Assembly (NCBI GenBank): GCA_025356475.1
Contig: JANXSX010000094.1
Coordinates: 1 to 40,559 of the forward strand
DNA length: 40,559 nt
DNA from: Isosphaeraceae bacterium
GTDB lineage: Bacteria; Planctomycetota; Planctomycetia; Isosphaerales; Isosphaeraceae
Direction of reading: 5' to 3'
Part shown: piece after piece, positions 17,077 to 24,758 of the stretch
How positions within the stretch are numbered: position 1 is the first letter of the stretch
Layout of the letters: each line of letters opens with the position of its first letter
Notes under the pieces: generated by a model
Database searches by the model: none
Told to the model about the DNA's origin: nothing
The model's input: the letters and a program-made list of their open reading frames with translations, nothing else
Translations under genes and position numbers: made by a program

Positions 17077-17997
17077 ATGGCCAATCGTGAGACACTCTTG
17101 AAGACGCAGCAGGTCGCAACGGCCTTAGGCGTCGGTGTAAGCACGATTAAGCGGTGGGTCGATGCTGGGGAACTGAAAGCAACAAGGACGGTGGGCAAGC
17201 ATAGGCTCATCTCGTTGAGCGAGGCGCTCCGGTTTGCTGGCAAGGCGGGTCATTCCACTGCGGCGTTAGAGCTGCTTGGTCTGGAACTGGCGAATCCGAT
17301 CTTGGGCATGCCTCACATTGACCAGGATCTCTGCGATCGCTTGGTTGAGGCTCTTCGACAAGGACGCTCAACGGATGCACGGCAACTGATCCACCAGGGT
17401 TATATTGCGGGTGAAGGGGCTGTCGGTCTGAGCGATAACCTGATCCGTCCGGTGATGGAGCAAATTGGTCACGGTTGGATGATGGGTTCGCTTGATGTTT
17501 TTCAAGAACATGAAGCAACACAAGTTCTGATTTCGACGATCACAGAACTAATCATCCAGGTCACCAAAACCCAACTCGACCGAAACTGTCTGGCAATAGG
17601 TGCAGCTCCTGAAGGTGATCACTACAGCCTGGCAGGTCTGTTAGGGCAACTTGTTTTGTGTGAGCAAGGGTGGGAAGTACGCAACCTTGGATCGAATCTG
17701 CCACTTCGCTCATTGGCGTTAGCAGTCGAAGAATACCGACCTCGGATGGTATTCCTTTCGGTGAGTTACATTACAGATACCGATAGCTTCATTACAGAGT
17801 ATGGACTCTTTTACGAGGTAGCGTCCAGGATGGACGTTGCTGTGATGCTGGGGGGTCGGGCTTTGTGGTCCGACCTACGTACGAAGCTGGTTTACGCCAG
17901 TTTCGGAGATCGTATGGCCCATCTCGCTGAGTTTGCCCGCCGGCTCTTGCCGTCGTCAGCCAGCCCACGAGTTGCGAGCCAGTCCAGCGCCATTTGA
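17077..17997 (+). CDS. HTH regulator with cobalamin-binding-type sensor domain
   Basis: A 306-aa predicted transcription regulator. Residues about 8-52 form an excisionase/MerR-like helix-turn-helix (TQQVATALGVGVSTIKRWVD, then VGKHRLISLSEALRF). Residues about 85-165 are a helical cap with W134, E144 and H145 spaced as the CarH Trp, Glu and His. Residues about 172-295 look like a Rossmann cobalamin-binding domain (PEGDHYSLAG with H182, then LGSNLP and ALGG-like MLGGRALW). The His is kept but the DxHxxG pattern is not exact: Gly replaces the acidic residue two before, Leu the Gly three after. So B12 binding is less certain than for the protein at 4397-5341. A sigma factor gene follows 72 bp later on the same strand, suggesting a sensor-sigma pair. 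Confidence 0.8.
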   Translation: MANRETLLKTQQVATALGVGVSTIKRWVDAGELKATRTVGKHRLISLSEALRFAGKAGHSTAALELLGLELANPILGMPHIDQDLCDRLVEALRQGRSTDARQLIHQGYIAGEGAVGLSDNLIRPVMEQIGHGWMMGSLDVFQEHEATQVLISTITELIIQVTKTQLDRNCLAIGAAPEGDHYSLAGLLGQLVLCEQGWEVRNLGSNLPLRSLALAVEEYRPRMVFLSVSYITDTDSFITEYGLFYEVASRMDVAVMLGGRALWSDLRTKLVYASFGDRMAHLAEFARRLLPSSASPRVASQSSAI

Positions 17998-18069
17998 ACG
18001 ATGGATCGGGGTACTTGGCAACAGTCCTCGTAACCCGCGAAAGCGTGGCGAGGCGGAAGGAACGGCACG

Positions 18070-19026
18070 ATGCGGACCATGCGACGAGCCGGTGACGCGG
18101 ACGGCTTCACCACACTCGATGGCGTCGAAACTCAGGTTCTGGGTGCGAAACGCGAGCGAGAATTGCTCAAGTCGTTGGGTGAGTGCAAACGAAAGATGGC
18201 CGATGCACTCGCCGTGATGCCAGGGGGCGAACAGAGCCCAACCCAAGGGCTGGCTCAGTCCATCGCCATGTACTCTGCTGGCCACGGCCCGACCGAAGCC
18301 AACCTTGGTGCTGTGTTCAACCGATATTGCGAGTTGCGCGGTCAGTTGGCGATGGCAAACATGCGACTTGTTGCACATGTCGCAAAACGTTTCCGAGACC
18401 GAGGCCTGAACTATTCGGATTTGATTCAGGAAGGCTTCTGCGGCCTGCTCGAAGCGATCGACCGCTTCGACCTCACTCACGAAACCAAGCTCGCGACCTA
18501 CGCGACTTGGTGGATTCGCCAGGCGATGCAACGAGCGGTCGCTGCGGGGGCCTACCCAGTCCGTCTCAGCCCTCGGCACCTCCGGCAGCTCGCCCAGAAC
18601 CAGGATGAACTCGACTGCGGTACGCTTCCCGCAAAAACCCAGGGAACGGCCCCAGCCTCCGCCGAGATGATCCACCGGATCCATGCCGCAACGCGGCCCA
18701 CCATCTCGCTCGACGCCACAATGGATAGCGATTCCAGCTTCACGATGCTCCAGACCATGAGTGACCCTGAAGGGGATCGCACGGGTGATGTGGACATGGA
18801 TGAAACAATCGGTAAGTTGATGGATTCGCTTCGACCTCGCGAGCAAGAAGTGCTCGCCCTCCGCTTCGGCCTTGGTGGCAAGACCAAGCTTTCGCTCAGT
18901 CAGGTTGGCAAAGTCTTGCTCGTGAGCAAGGAACGGGTCCGCCAGATTCAGGACCGAGCCCTCGAAAAGTTGCGGATCGTCGCCGCCGAGCACAACATGG
19001 AAGACTCGCTCGCTTTCGGCCTGTAA
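18070..19026 (+). CDS. sigma-70 family RNA polymerase sigma factor (group 2/3 type)
   Basis: A 318-aa primary-like sigma factor that directs RNA polymerase to a promoter set. Region 2 is clear: NMRLVAHVAKRF (2.1), DLIQEGFCGLLEAIDRFD (2.2), then KLATYATWWIRQAMQRAV (2.3-2.4), followed by a region 3 start. Region 4 at the C-terminus has LRPREQEVLALRFGL (4.1) and an HTH ending ERVRQIQDRALEKLR (4.2). The N-terminal acidic domain of RpoD is missing, so it is an alternative factor, not the housekeeping one. The start ATG has AAGGA 8 bases upstream. It lies 72 bp after a cobalamin-type regulator, which may control its expression or activity. Its regulon cannot be told from here. Confidence 0.92.
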   Translation: MRTMRRAGDADGFTTLDGVETQVLGAKRERELLKSLGECKRKMADALAVMPGGEQSPTQGLAQSIAMYSAGHGPTEANLGAVFNRYCELRGQLAMANMRLVAHVAKRFRDRGLNYSDLIQEGFCGLLEAIDRFDLTHETKLATYATWWIRQAMQRAVAAGAYPVRLSPRHLRQLAQNQDELDCGTLPAKTQGTAPASAEMIHRIHAATRPTISLDATMDSDSSFTMLQTMSDPEGDRTGDVDMDETIGKLMDSLRPREQEVLALRFGLGGKTKLSLSQVGKVLLVSKERVRQIQDRALEKLRIVAAEHNMEDSLAFGL

Positions 19027-19036
19027 TCGTAGTGAT

Positions 19037-19069
19037 TGCAACCCAGGCCATGTCCTGGTCAGGGTTGCA
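19037..19069. terminator. stem-loop between convergent sigma factor and TPR protease genes
   Basis: TGCAACCC (19037-19044) pairs exactly with GGGTTGCA (19062-19069), and the inner GGCCA/TGGTC extends the stem with one G-T pair. It sits in the 57-bp gap between the two convergent genes. No T run follows, so it may act as a bidirectional barrier rather than a classic terminator. Confidence 0.6.
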
Positions 19070-19083
19070 GTCCGTGGGCGGAT

Positions 19084-21921
19084 CTACTCGCCTTTGCCGA
19101 TCTTCGCCCGCAACGCAAACGCTTCAGGTTGCTCGGGATCACGCTTGAGAATCCCATCAAGTGTGTCGATGGCCGCCTTGCGATCGCCCGAGTCAAGTTG
19201 TGCCTGAGCCATCCGAACCCGAATTAAGTCGGGGCCTTTGGGCTTGAGAGTCAAGGCAACTTGATATTCTGCGATCGCTTTTGCGTATTTCTTCTCACCG
19301 ACCAAGGCATCGGCAATCACCGAGTGGCCGATCGGATCTTTGACATCAATGTAAATGCATTCATATCCCCAATGTAATGCCTCTTCGTAATGCTCGGCGG
19401 CGAGATGACGTTCGGCCAACGTTTTGCGGATCGCGAAGTCATCCGCATCATTAGCTGCGATCGCTGCGAGATCGTCAAGGAACTTGGCTGGTTCCTTCTG
19501 GCGAAGGTGGACGCGTGCGAGACCGGCAATCCACTTGGTCGAATAGGGATCGTCCTTACGCGCGATCTCATAGAGCTTTTCCGCCTGGTCAAGCTGACCA
19601 GCCTTCATCGTCAACTCGGCGAGTAGATCGACCACCCGCTCGTTGGGCTTCGTTGCGTTGAAGGCAGGCTCGATCACCGCCATTGCCCCATCCGAGTCGC
19701 CGATACTGAGCAAGAGTCGCGCCTTCACATAAGCCGCGAGTGGGTGGTTGGGCTGGAGTTCAAGCGCCTTGTCCGCCAGCGGGCGAGCTTCTTGAAGGTC
19801 ACGTCTGGCAAAGTGCTCGTATGCGACTTTGGCATTCAGGTCGGCGTCATCGGGCTTCGCTTTAAGCTGCTTGAGAAGCTCCGAAAACTTGACGGGCTCC
19901 TCTTCGTCGACCCGAACACGGATCGTCTTGAGCACATCGTCAAGGAATGTCAGATACTTCGCTTCGAAGTCCGCTTTATCGACGTTGAAGCAATCTTTGA
20001 TCGCTCCTTCGGTTGTGAGACCTCGCCGGTAAGCCCGGAGCATCTTCAGGTGCGCATCAGGGCCGAAACGCTTGACCATGTATTGCCCGTAGAGTTGGGC
20101 CTGGCAATAGGCCATCTGGCGATCGTCGGCTTCTTTGGGCCGGATGAACCCAAGGTTGATCGTATCAAGGTTGAGCAGTTTCCGGGTGGGGACGCGTTCG
20201 AGCAGGAGCTTATTCCAGGGCTGGGGCCTGGGGGCCTGTTCGCTCTCAACGGCAAGGCATTCGGTATACCAGTGAGGGATATTGAAGTCTGTCTGCTGTA
20301 AGTTAATGACATGGGTCATCTCATGCTTCATGACTCGCGCCCAGTTGAACGGCTTCTTGGTCGATGTTGGGCTCGCCAGGGCAAAGATCTTGCCGGTGCA
20401 GGCGCCGATTGTGGGGATGAAAGGGAGCGCCACGGTCCTACCGCTGAACTTCTCGTGATCCTTCATAATCTCGATCTTGGTCAATCCGGCAGGCTCATAG
20501 CCTAAGGTCTTGACCAGTTCGGGATGAACTTTTTCCATGTATTCGGCCATATAACCGGCCAGAAGTTCGTCCTGCTTGGCATCGAACAGGAACGTATAGT
20601 GTTCTGTGTTGAGTTCTTTATAGGTTGCGAGATGCTTGAGGATCTTCATCATGTTGTCGGCCCGAACGTTGAACGGGTCGGCGGCAAAAGCGGTGTCGAA
20701 TAGGTTGCGAGCCTCGGTTTCACGACCGATCTGCATGTAGAGCATCCCCAGGCCAATCTTCGACTCTGCGCGGCTGGGGTCAGCCTGGGCACCGAGCAGA
20801 AAGGCTCGTTCCGCAGATGGATACTTGCGACGGTCGGCCAGTCGCTCTCCGAGCGTTGCGTAGAACTGGACCGGCTTGGGGTTATTCTCCAACGCGAACG
20901 CCTCGACCGTAGCGGCCTCATTCGGCTTCACCAGTAGTCGATAGCTCGCCGCCAAGCGGGCCAGGGCATCCTCATCCTTGGGGTTCTCGGCAACCGCTTT
21001 CCTGGCGGCAGCTAAGGCGTCGGCGAACTTCTCGTCAGAGATGTTCAGGTCGGCCAGAAGAACAAGTGCGGGGATGTAGTGGGGATTGACTTCCAAGGCA
21101 CGTTCGGCCTTGGTCCTTCCCGAAGCGAGTTTGAAGCCTTGGAGATCGGCCTGGCCCAAGGTCACGAGGACCTCGGGGGCACTCGGGTTGATCTTCATCG
21201 ACCGGGCCAGCTCTTTCTTAGCAGACCCTTCGAGGTATCCGGAGAGGAAGAGTTTGCCTTGTAGCCAGGTGGCCTTCCAGCAGTTGGGATCGGCCTTGAT
21301 CGCCCCTTCGTAGAGTTCGTTGATCACATCATTGAGCGACTCGCTGAGTTCCTCGCCACGGGCACTGGCTCGGTAGTAGGCTTCCGCCGCCTGGCCGATG
21401 ATCAGCAGAGAGTCGGCATTCTTGGCATACTTGCCGTTATTGGCGTTATAGAGCCCAACGATCGCTTTGGAGGCAGCGACCGCCTTCTCAAAATCACCGT
21501 GAGCCTGCAGGATTCGGACCGCAAGCCATCGAGCCGCCAGATGATCGGGATTCACCTTGAGAGCGGCCTGGGCGTTGGCATCCGCTTCAACCCAGTTCCC
21601 ACGCCCAAACTGAAGCTCGCCGATCGCCGCCAGGAGGTCGGGATTCTCAGGCTGATCTTTGGCGACGGCGTCGAGGGTTTCGAGGGCCTTTTCCGTCTCG
21701 CCTTGGGTCGCGAGACACTCGGCTCTCCCGAGCGCGATGGCGGTCTGTTCGGGCTTTCCTGCGAACTTGGCGTCGGACTTGAATTTATCGAAGGCCTCGA
21801 GAGCCTCGGCTGTCTTGCCGACCTGGGCGAGCTTCTTGGCGTCGGCCAGCGAGTCGGCAGCGACCGCCAGACCTGTCAAACCGACGATGAGGACCCATCC
21901 TCTGAGGAACACTCGCCGCAT
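19084..21921 (-). CDS. secreted TPR protein with gluzincin (Peptidase MA-like) domain
   Basis: A 945-aa predicted exported peptidase. The ATG at 21921 has AAGGAG 7 bases upstream and gives a good Sec signal peptide (about residues 1-21, ending AVA). Residues about 25-450 are consecutive TPR units. Next comes a zinc peptidase domain with HEMTH (H533, E534, H537) and WYTECLA with E554 as the third zinc ligand, the pattern of the Peptidase MA family. A second TPR block runs from about 690 to the end. So a protease is set between two protein-interaction arrays. The frame runs open to 22038, but that extension lacks a signal peptide at the start. Substrate unknown. Confidence 0.85.
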   Translation of the reverse strand: MRRVFLRGWVLIVGLTGLAVAADSLADAKKLAQVGKTAEALEAFDKFKSDAKFAGKPEQTAIALGRAECLATQGETEKALETLDAVAKDQPENPDLLAAIGELQFGRGNWVEADANAQAALKVNPDHLAARWLAVRILQAHGDFEKAVAASKAIVGLYNANNGKYAKNADSLLIIGQAAEAYYRASARGEELSESLNDVINELYEGAIKADPNCWKATWLQGKLFLSGYLEGSAKKELARSMKINPSAPEVLVTLGQADLQGFKLASGRTKAERALEVNPHYIPALVLLADLNISDEKFADALAAARKAVAENPKDEDALARLAASYRLLVKPNEAATVEAFALENNPKPVQFYATLGERLADRRKYPSAERAFLLGAQADPSRAESKIGLGMLYMQIGRETEARNLFDTAFAADPFNVRADNMMKILKHLATYKELNTEHYTFLFDAKQDELLAGYMAEYMEKVHPELVKTLGYEPAGLTKIEIMKDHEKFSGRTVALPFIPTIGACTGKIFALASPTSTKKPFNWARVMKHEMTHVINLQQTDFNIPHWYTECLAVESEQAPRPQPWNKLLLERVPTRKLLNLDTINLGFIRPKEADDRQMAYCQAQLYGQYMVKRFGPDAHLKMLRAYRRGLTTEGAIKDCFNVDKADFEAKYLTFLDDVLKTIRVRVDEEEPVKFSELLKQLKAKPDDADLNAKVAYEHFARRDLQEARPLADKALELQPNHPLAAYVKARLLLSIGDSDGAMAVIEPAFNATKPNERVVDLLAELTMKAGQLDQAEKLYEIARKDDPYSTKWIAGLARVHLRQKEPAKFLDDLAAIAANDADDFAIRKTLAERHLAAEHYEEALHWGYECIYIDVKDPIGHSVIADALVGEKKYAKAIAEYQVALTLKPKGPDLIRVRMAQAQLDSGDRKAAIDTLDGILKRDPEQPEAFALRAKIGKGE

Positions 21922-22145
21922 GCCAGTCTCCTTATGTGACCCGATCCCAAAGCCCGGGCGGTGGCGCACTTCCTCATTCAAGGTAGCAGAGCCGAGCCCG
22001 ACCGGGCTAGTCTCCGCCCAACGGTGGTCTTCTTCCATTAACGAAAACTTAGAATCGGTTCACGCTGAGTTCAGGACCACCTGCTATTGTGCCTACCGAC
22101 GATCCCGAGTGGGATTGCGATGCGAACACTTTTGGGAGGATTCCG

Positions 22146-22595
22146 ATGCGTTCATTCCTGCGTCTGTCGATGGCGACCCTGATCGCCGGCTTTGTGGTCT
22201 CTTCGACTCAGGCCCAAGAGGTCCCGATCGACAAGATTCCGGCCGCGATCATGAAAACCGTCAAGGAGAAGTTCCCCAAGGCCAAGATCATCAAGGCTGA
22301 TAAAGAAGTTGAAGACGGCAAGACGGTCTTCGAACTCGAAATGACCGAAGACGGCAAGAGCGTTGACGTCAACTTCACCCCCGAAGGCAAGATTCTTGTC
22401 ATCGAGCGAGAGATCGCCGCCGCCAAACTCCCCAAGGCCGTGAGTGCCGCCGTGACCAAGAAGCACCCCCAAGGTAAGATCACCAAGGTCGAAGAGGTGA
22501 CCGAGAACGACGTTGTGAGCTACGAGGTGTTTGTCAACGATGGTGGCAAAGACTTCGAACTCGCATTCGACGCCGATGGTAAGATTAAGTCATAG
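22146..22595 (+). CDS. periplasmic PepSY-like domain protein
   Basis: A 149-aa small exported protein. A signal peptide (about 1-23, ending STQAQ) is followed by two similar halves of the PepSY-like fold: IDKIPAAIMKTVKEKFPKAK (about 27-46) and a second beginning LPKAVSAAVTKKHPQGK (about 98-114), each followed by a charged beta-strand region. It is Lys- and Asp/Glu-rich. GGAGG precedes the ATG at 22146 by about 6 bases. Directly downstream on the same strand are a two-component system and a copper ATPase; PepSY-like proteins often sit beside such OmpR-type systems. A role as periplasmic sensor partner or metal-binding protein is inferred. Confidence 0.8.
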   Translation: MRSFLRLSMATLIAGFVVSSTQAQEVPIDKIPAAIMKTVKEKFPKAKIIKADKEVEDGKTVFELEMTEDGKSVDVNFTPEGKILVIEREIAAAKLPKAVSAAVTKKHPQGKITKVEEVTENDVVSYEVFVNDGGKDFELAFDADGKIKS

Positions 22596-22637
22596 TTGGA
22601 AGCCAAAAGCTGAGCATCTCTGACCTTTCGCCACTTC

Positions 22638-22661
22638 GAGGGGGTCAGGCCTGGCCCCCTC
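22638..22661 (+). terminator. GC-rich hairpin between PepSY gene and response regulator
   Basis: GAGGGGG (22638-22644) pairs with CCCCCTC (22655-22661), and the inner TCAGG/CCTGG extends the stem. It ends 13 bp before the response-regulator ATG and overlaps its leader. It could end PepSY transcripts partly or set the ratio between PepSY and regulator. Confidence 0.5.
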
Positions 22662-22674
22662 CGAGGTTCGAGTC

Positions 22675-23361
22675 ATGTCGCTTCGCCTACTCGTGATCGA
22701 AGATGAGCCTGAGATCGCCGACTTCTTGATCCGAGGTCTTCGCGAAGAAGGTTATGTCATCGAACACGCTGCCGACGGAGCGAGCGGCTGGCACATGCTC
22801 AAGTCCGGTCCCTGGGACCTCGTCCTGCTCGACTGGTGGTTGCCCGGCGAGGAGGGGGTGTCGATCTTGGCCCGATACCGCCAGTCGGGGGGGGATTCCC
22901 CAGTCCTCTTCCTGACCGCTCGCGACGCGATTTCCGACCGGGTCCGTGGCCTTGACGCCGGGGCCGACGATTACTTGACCAAGCCATTCTCGTTTGAAGA
23001 ACTGTTGGCACGTGTCCGTGCTCTCGTGCGGCGGCGGCAGTCGAACCGGTCGCTTGTCCTGACGCACGGCGACCTTGAACTCGACTTGGTCTCCGGGCGC
23101 GCCAAACGGGCAGGGCAGACCCTCGACCTCACCGCCAAAGAGCACGCCTTACTGGCACTCTTTCTCCGGCATCCCGATCAGGTTCTCTCGCGAACACGCA
23201 TTTATGAGCAAGTGTGGGACGATCGATACGATGGGCTCTCGAACACACTCGAAGTTCACGTGATGGAACTGCGCAGGAAGCTGGAAACGAGTGGACCTCG
23301 TGTGATCCAAACGATACGTGGGCGAGGCTACCTCCTGGCGAACAGCGAGGTGCAGCCATGA
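22675..23361 (+). CDS. OmpR/PhoB-family response regulator
   Basis: A 228-aa two-component regulator. The receiver domain (about 1-118) has the acidic pocket IEDE (8-11), the phosphate-accepting D53 (LLLDWWLPG region) and the conserved Lys in DYLTKPF (near 103). The C-terminal winged helix (about 130-222) contains LTAKEHALLALFLRHPDQVLS-like sequence and the recognition region LEVHVMELRRKL followed by IRGRGYLL. The nearest groups are CusR/QseB-type regulators. GAGG lies 8 bases before the ATG. It overlaps the kinase gene by 4 bp (ATGA), so the two are translated together. With a CopA gene next, copper is the likely signal. Confidence 0.93.
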   Translation: MSLRLLVIEDEPEIADFLIRGLREEGYVIEHAADGASGWHMLKSGPWDLVLLDWWLPGEEGVSILARYRQSGGDSPVLFLTARDAISDRVRGLDAGADDYLTKPFSFEELLARVRALVRRRQSNRSLVLTHGDLELDLVSGRAKRAGQTLDLTAKEHALLALFLRHPDQVLSRTRIYEQVWDDRYDGLSNTLEVHVMELRRKLETSGPRVIQTIRGRGYLLANSEVQP

Positions 23362-24719
23362 GCCTGACCACTCGCCTCTCGGCGTTCTTCTTGCTCGCTC
23401 TCGCTGTGGTTCTGGCCAGCTTTTCGGCGGTCCTCCTTGTGCTGGCGAGTCTTTACCTCGATCGTCAGGTCGAGACCCAGGCGGCTAGCTCACTCGACAT
23501 TCTCACCAGCGCTGCCGAAGTGGGTGATGATGGGTCCGTCGAATGGGAGCCCAACGATCGGATGATGACGCTCGGTCGTGACGCTGGACCTGATGGGGTC
23601 CGCTGGACTGTGACCGATGACTCTGATCACGTTCTTGATCGCTCCCGCGAACAGGGGATCCTATCAACCGATTGGCATCAGACGCGTCGACACCTGGGGC
23701 CAGATTCACGCGGGTTGACTCTCAACGTCAGAGTCCCGCTCAGACAGACTCGCGACGCTCGAAGACTCTTGATCCTCGCCGTCTCGACGCTGAGCCTCAC
23801 CGTCTGGTTGCTCTGCGCGGTCCTCTCACGGCGGTTCTGCCGGAGGGCGCTTGCCCCCGTCTTGCGCATGGCATCCGAAGCGCGGGGCATGACTGCCGAC
23901 GATCAGGGGGGGCGACTTACCGAGCCCGATCAGGGCGACGAACTCGGCGAACTCGGTCGATCGTTCAATGACCTATTGACGAGGCGTCATGAAGCGTTCG
24001 CTCGGCAGAGCCGGTTTACCCGAGACGCTTCCCACCAACTTCGGACCCCGTTGGCCGCGATGCTCGGGCAGGTCGAAGTCGCGCTGCGGCGGGACCGACC
24101 AGTTGAGGAATATCAACGGGTGCTTCGACTCGTTGGCCATCGTACCGAGCATATGAAGCGAATTGTCGAACTGATGCTCTTTCTGGCACGAGCCGACGTC
24201 GATGCATCGCGGCCCGACCTTGAGATTCTTGAACTCAACAACTGGTTCCATGATGCCATGCTTCGACATGCGTCTCACCCACGCGTGCTCGACTTCAAGA
24301 TCTCTCAAACCGCAACGGAATTGATGATTCGCGGCTCCAGCCTCATGCTCGACGAGTTGCTCGATAACCTGCTGGATAACGCCGCGAAATACAGCGAACC
24401 GGGGACTTCGATCGAGCTTAGGCTTGGGATCGATTCTGCGGGACGACCGTTCCTTCGTGTCAGCGACTTTGGGGTGGGGATCACTGCTCAGGAGATCCCA
24501 TTCCTCTTTGAGCCATTCCACCGGGGTCAGGAGTCGCGGCGTCTAGGGGTTCCCGGGGTTGGCCTGGGATTGAGTGTGGCGCGGCGGATCACCGAGTCGC
24601 TGGGGGCGACCATTGAGGTCGAAACCCAGTGGCGAACCGGCACGTGTTTCTCCGTGATCTTTCCAAACGTCCAAATGTGTGAGCTGCCAACGGAGGCCGA
24701 GGTCTCCGTCCCGACTTGA
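23358..24719 (+). CDS. sensor histidine kinase, partner of the OmpR-type regulator
   Basis: A 453-aa membrane kinase. One N-terminal membrane helix (about 7-33), a periplasmic sensor region of about 115 residues, a second helix (about 134-156), and a HAMP-like linker lead to the dimerisation domain with ASHQLRTPLA (phospho-acceptor H226). The ATPase domain has the N box LLDNLLDNAAKYSE, the G1 box DFGVGI and the G2 box GVGLGLSVARRI. ATG 23358 overlaps the regulator stop by 4 bp, which fixes the start although the frame is open further upstream. Its closest type is CusS/QseC-like; copper as signal is inferred from copA 40 bp downstream. Confidence 0.92.
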   Translation: MSLTTRLSAFFLLALAVVLASFSAVLLVLASLYLDRQVETQAASSLDILTSAAEVGDDGSVEWEPNDRMMTLGRDAGPDGVRWTVTDDSDHVLDRSREQGILSTDWHQTRRHLGPDSRGLTLNVRVPLRQTRDARRLLILAVSTLSLTVWLLCAVLSRRFCRRALAPVLRMASEARGMTADDQGGRLTEPDQGDELGELGRSFNDLLTRRHEAFARQSRFTRDASHQLRTPLAAMLGQVEVALRRDRPVEEYQRVLRLVGHRTEHMKRIVELMLFLARADVDASRPDLEILELNNWFHDAMLRHASHPRVLDFKISQTATELMIRGSSLMLDELLDNLLDNAAKYSEPGTSIELRLGIDSAGRPFLRVSDFGVGITAQEIPFLFEPFHRGQESRRLGVPGVGLGLSVARRITESLGATIEVETQWRTGTCFSVIFPNVQMCELPTEAEVSVPT

Positions 24720-24758
24720 GTTGTCCTGTACAATGGTCTCAGGTCGAAGGAGGCCACG

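Noticed and set aside
17956-19041. 361-codon frame antisense to the sigma factor
   Set aside because: The sigma factor regions 2 and 4 are unmistakable on the plus strand; the antisense product has no recognisable domain.
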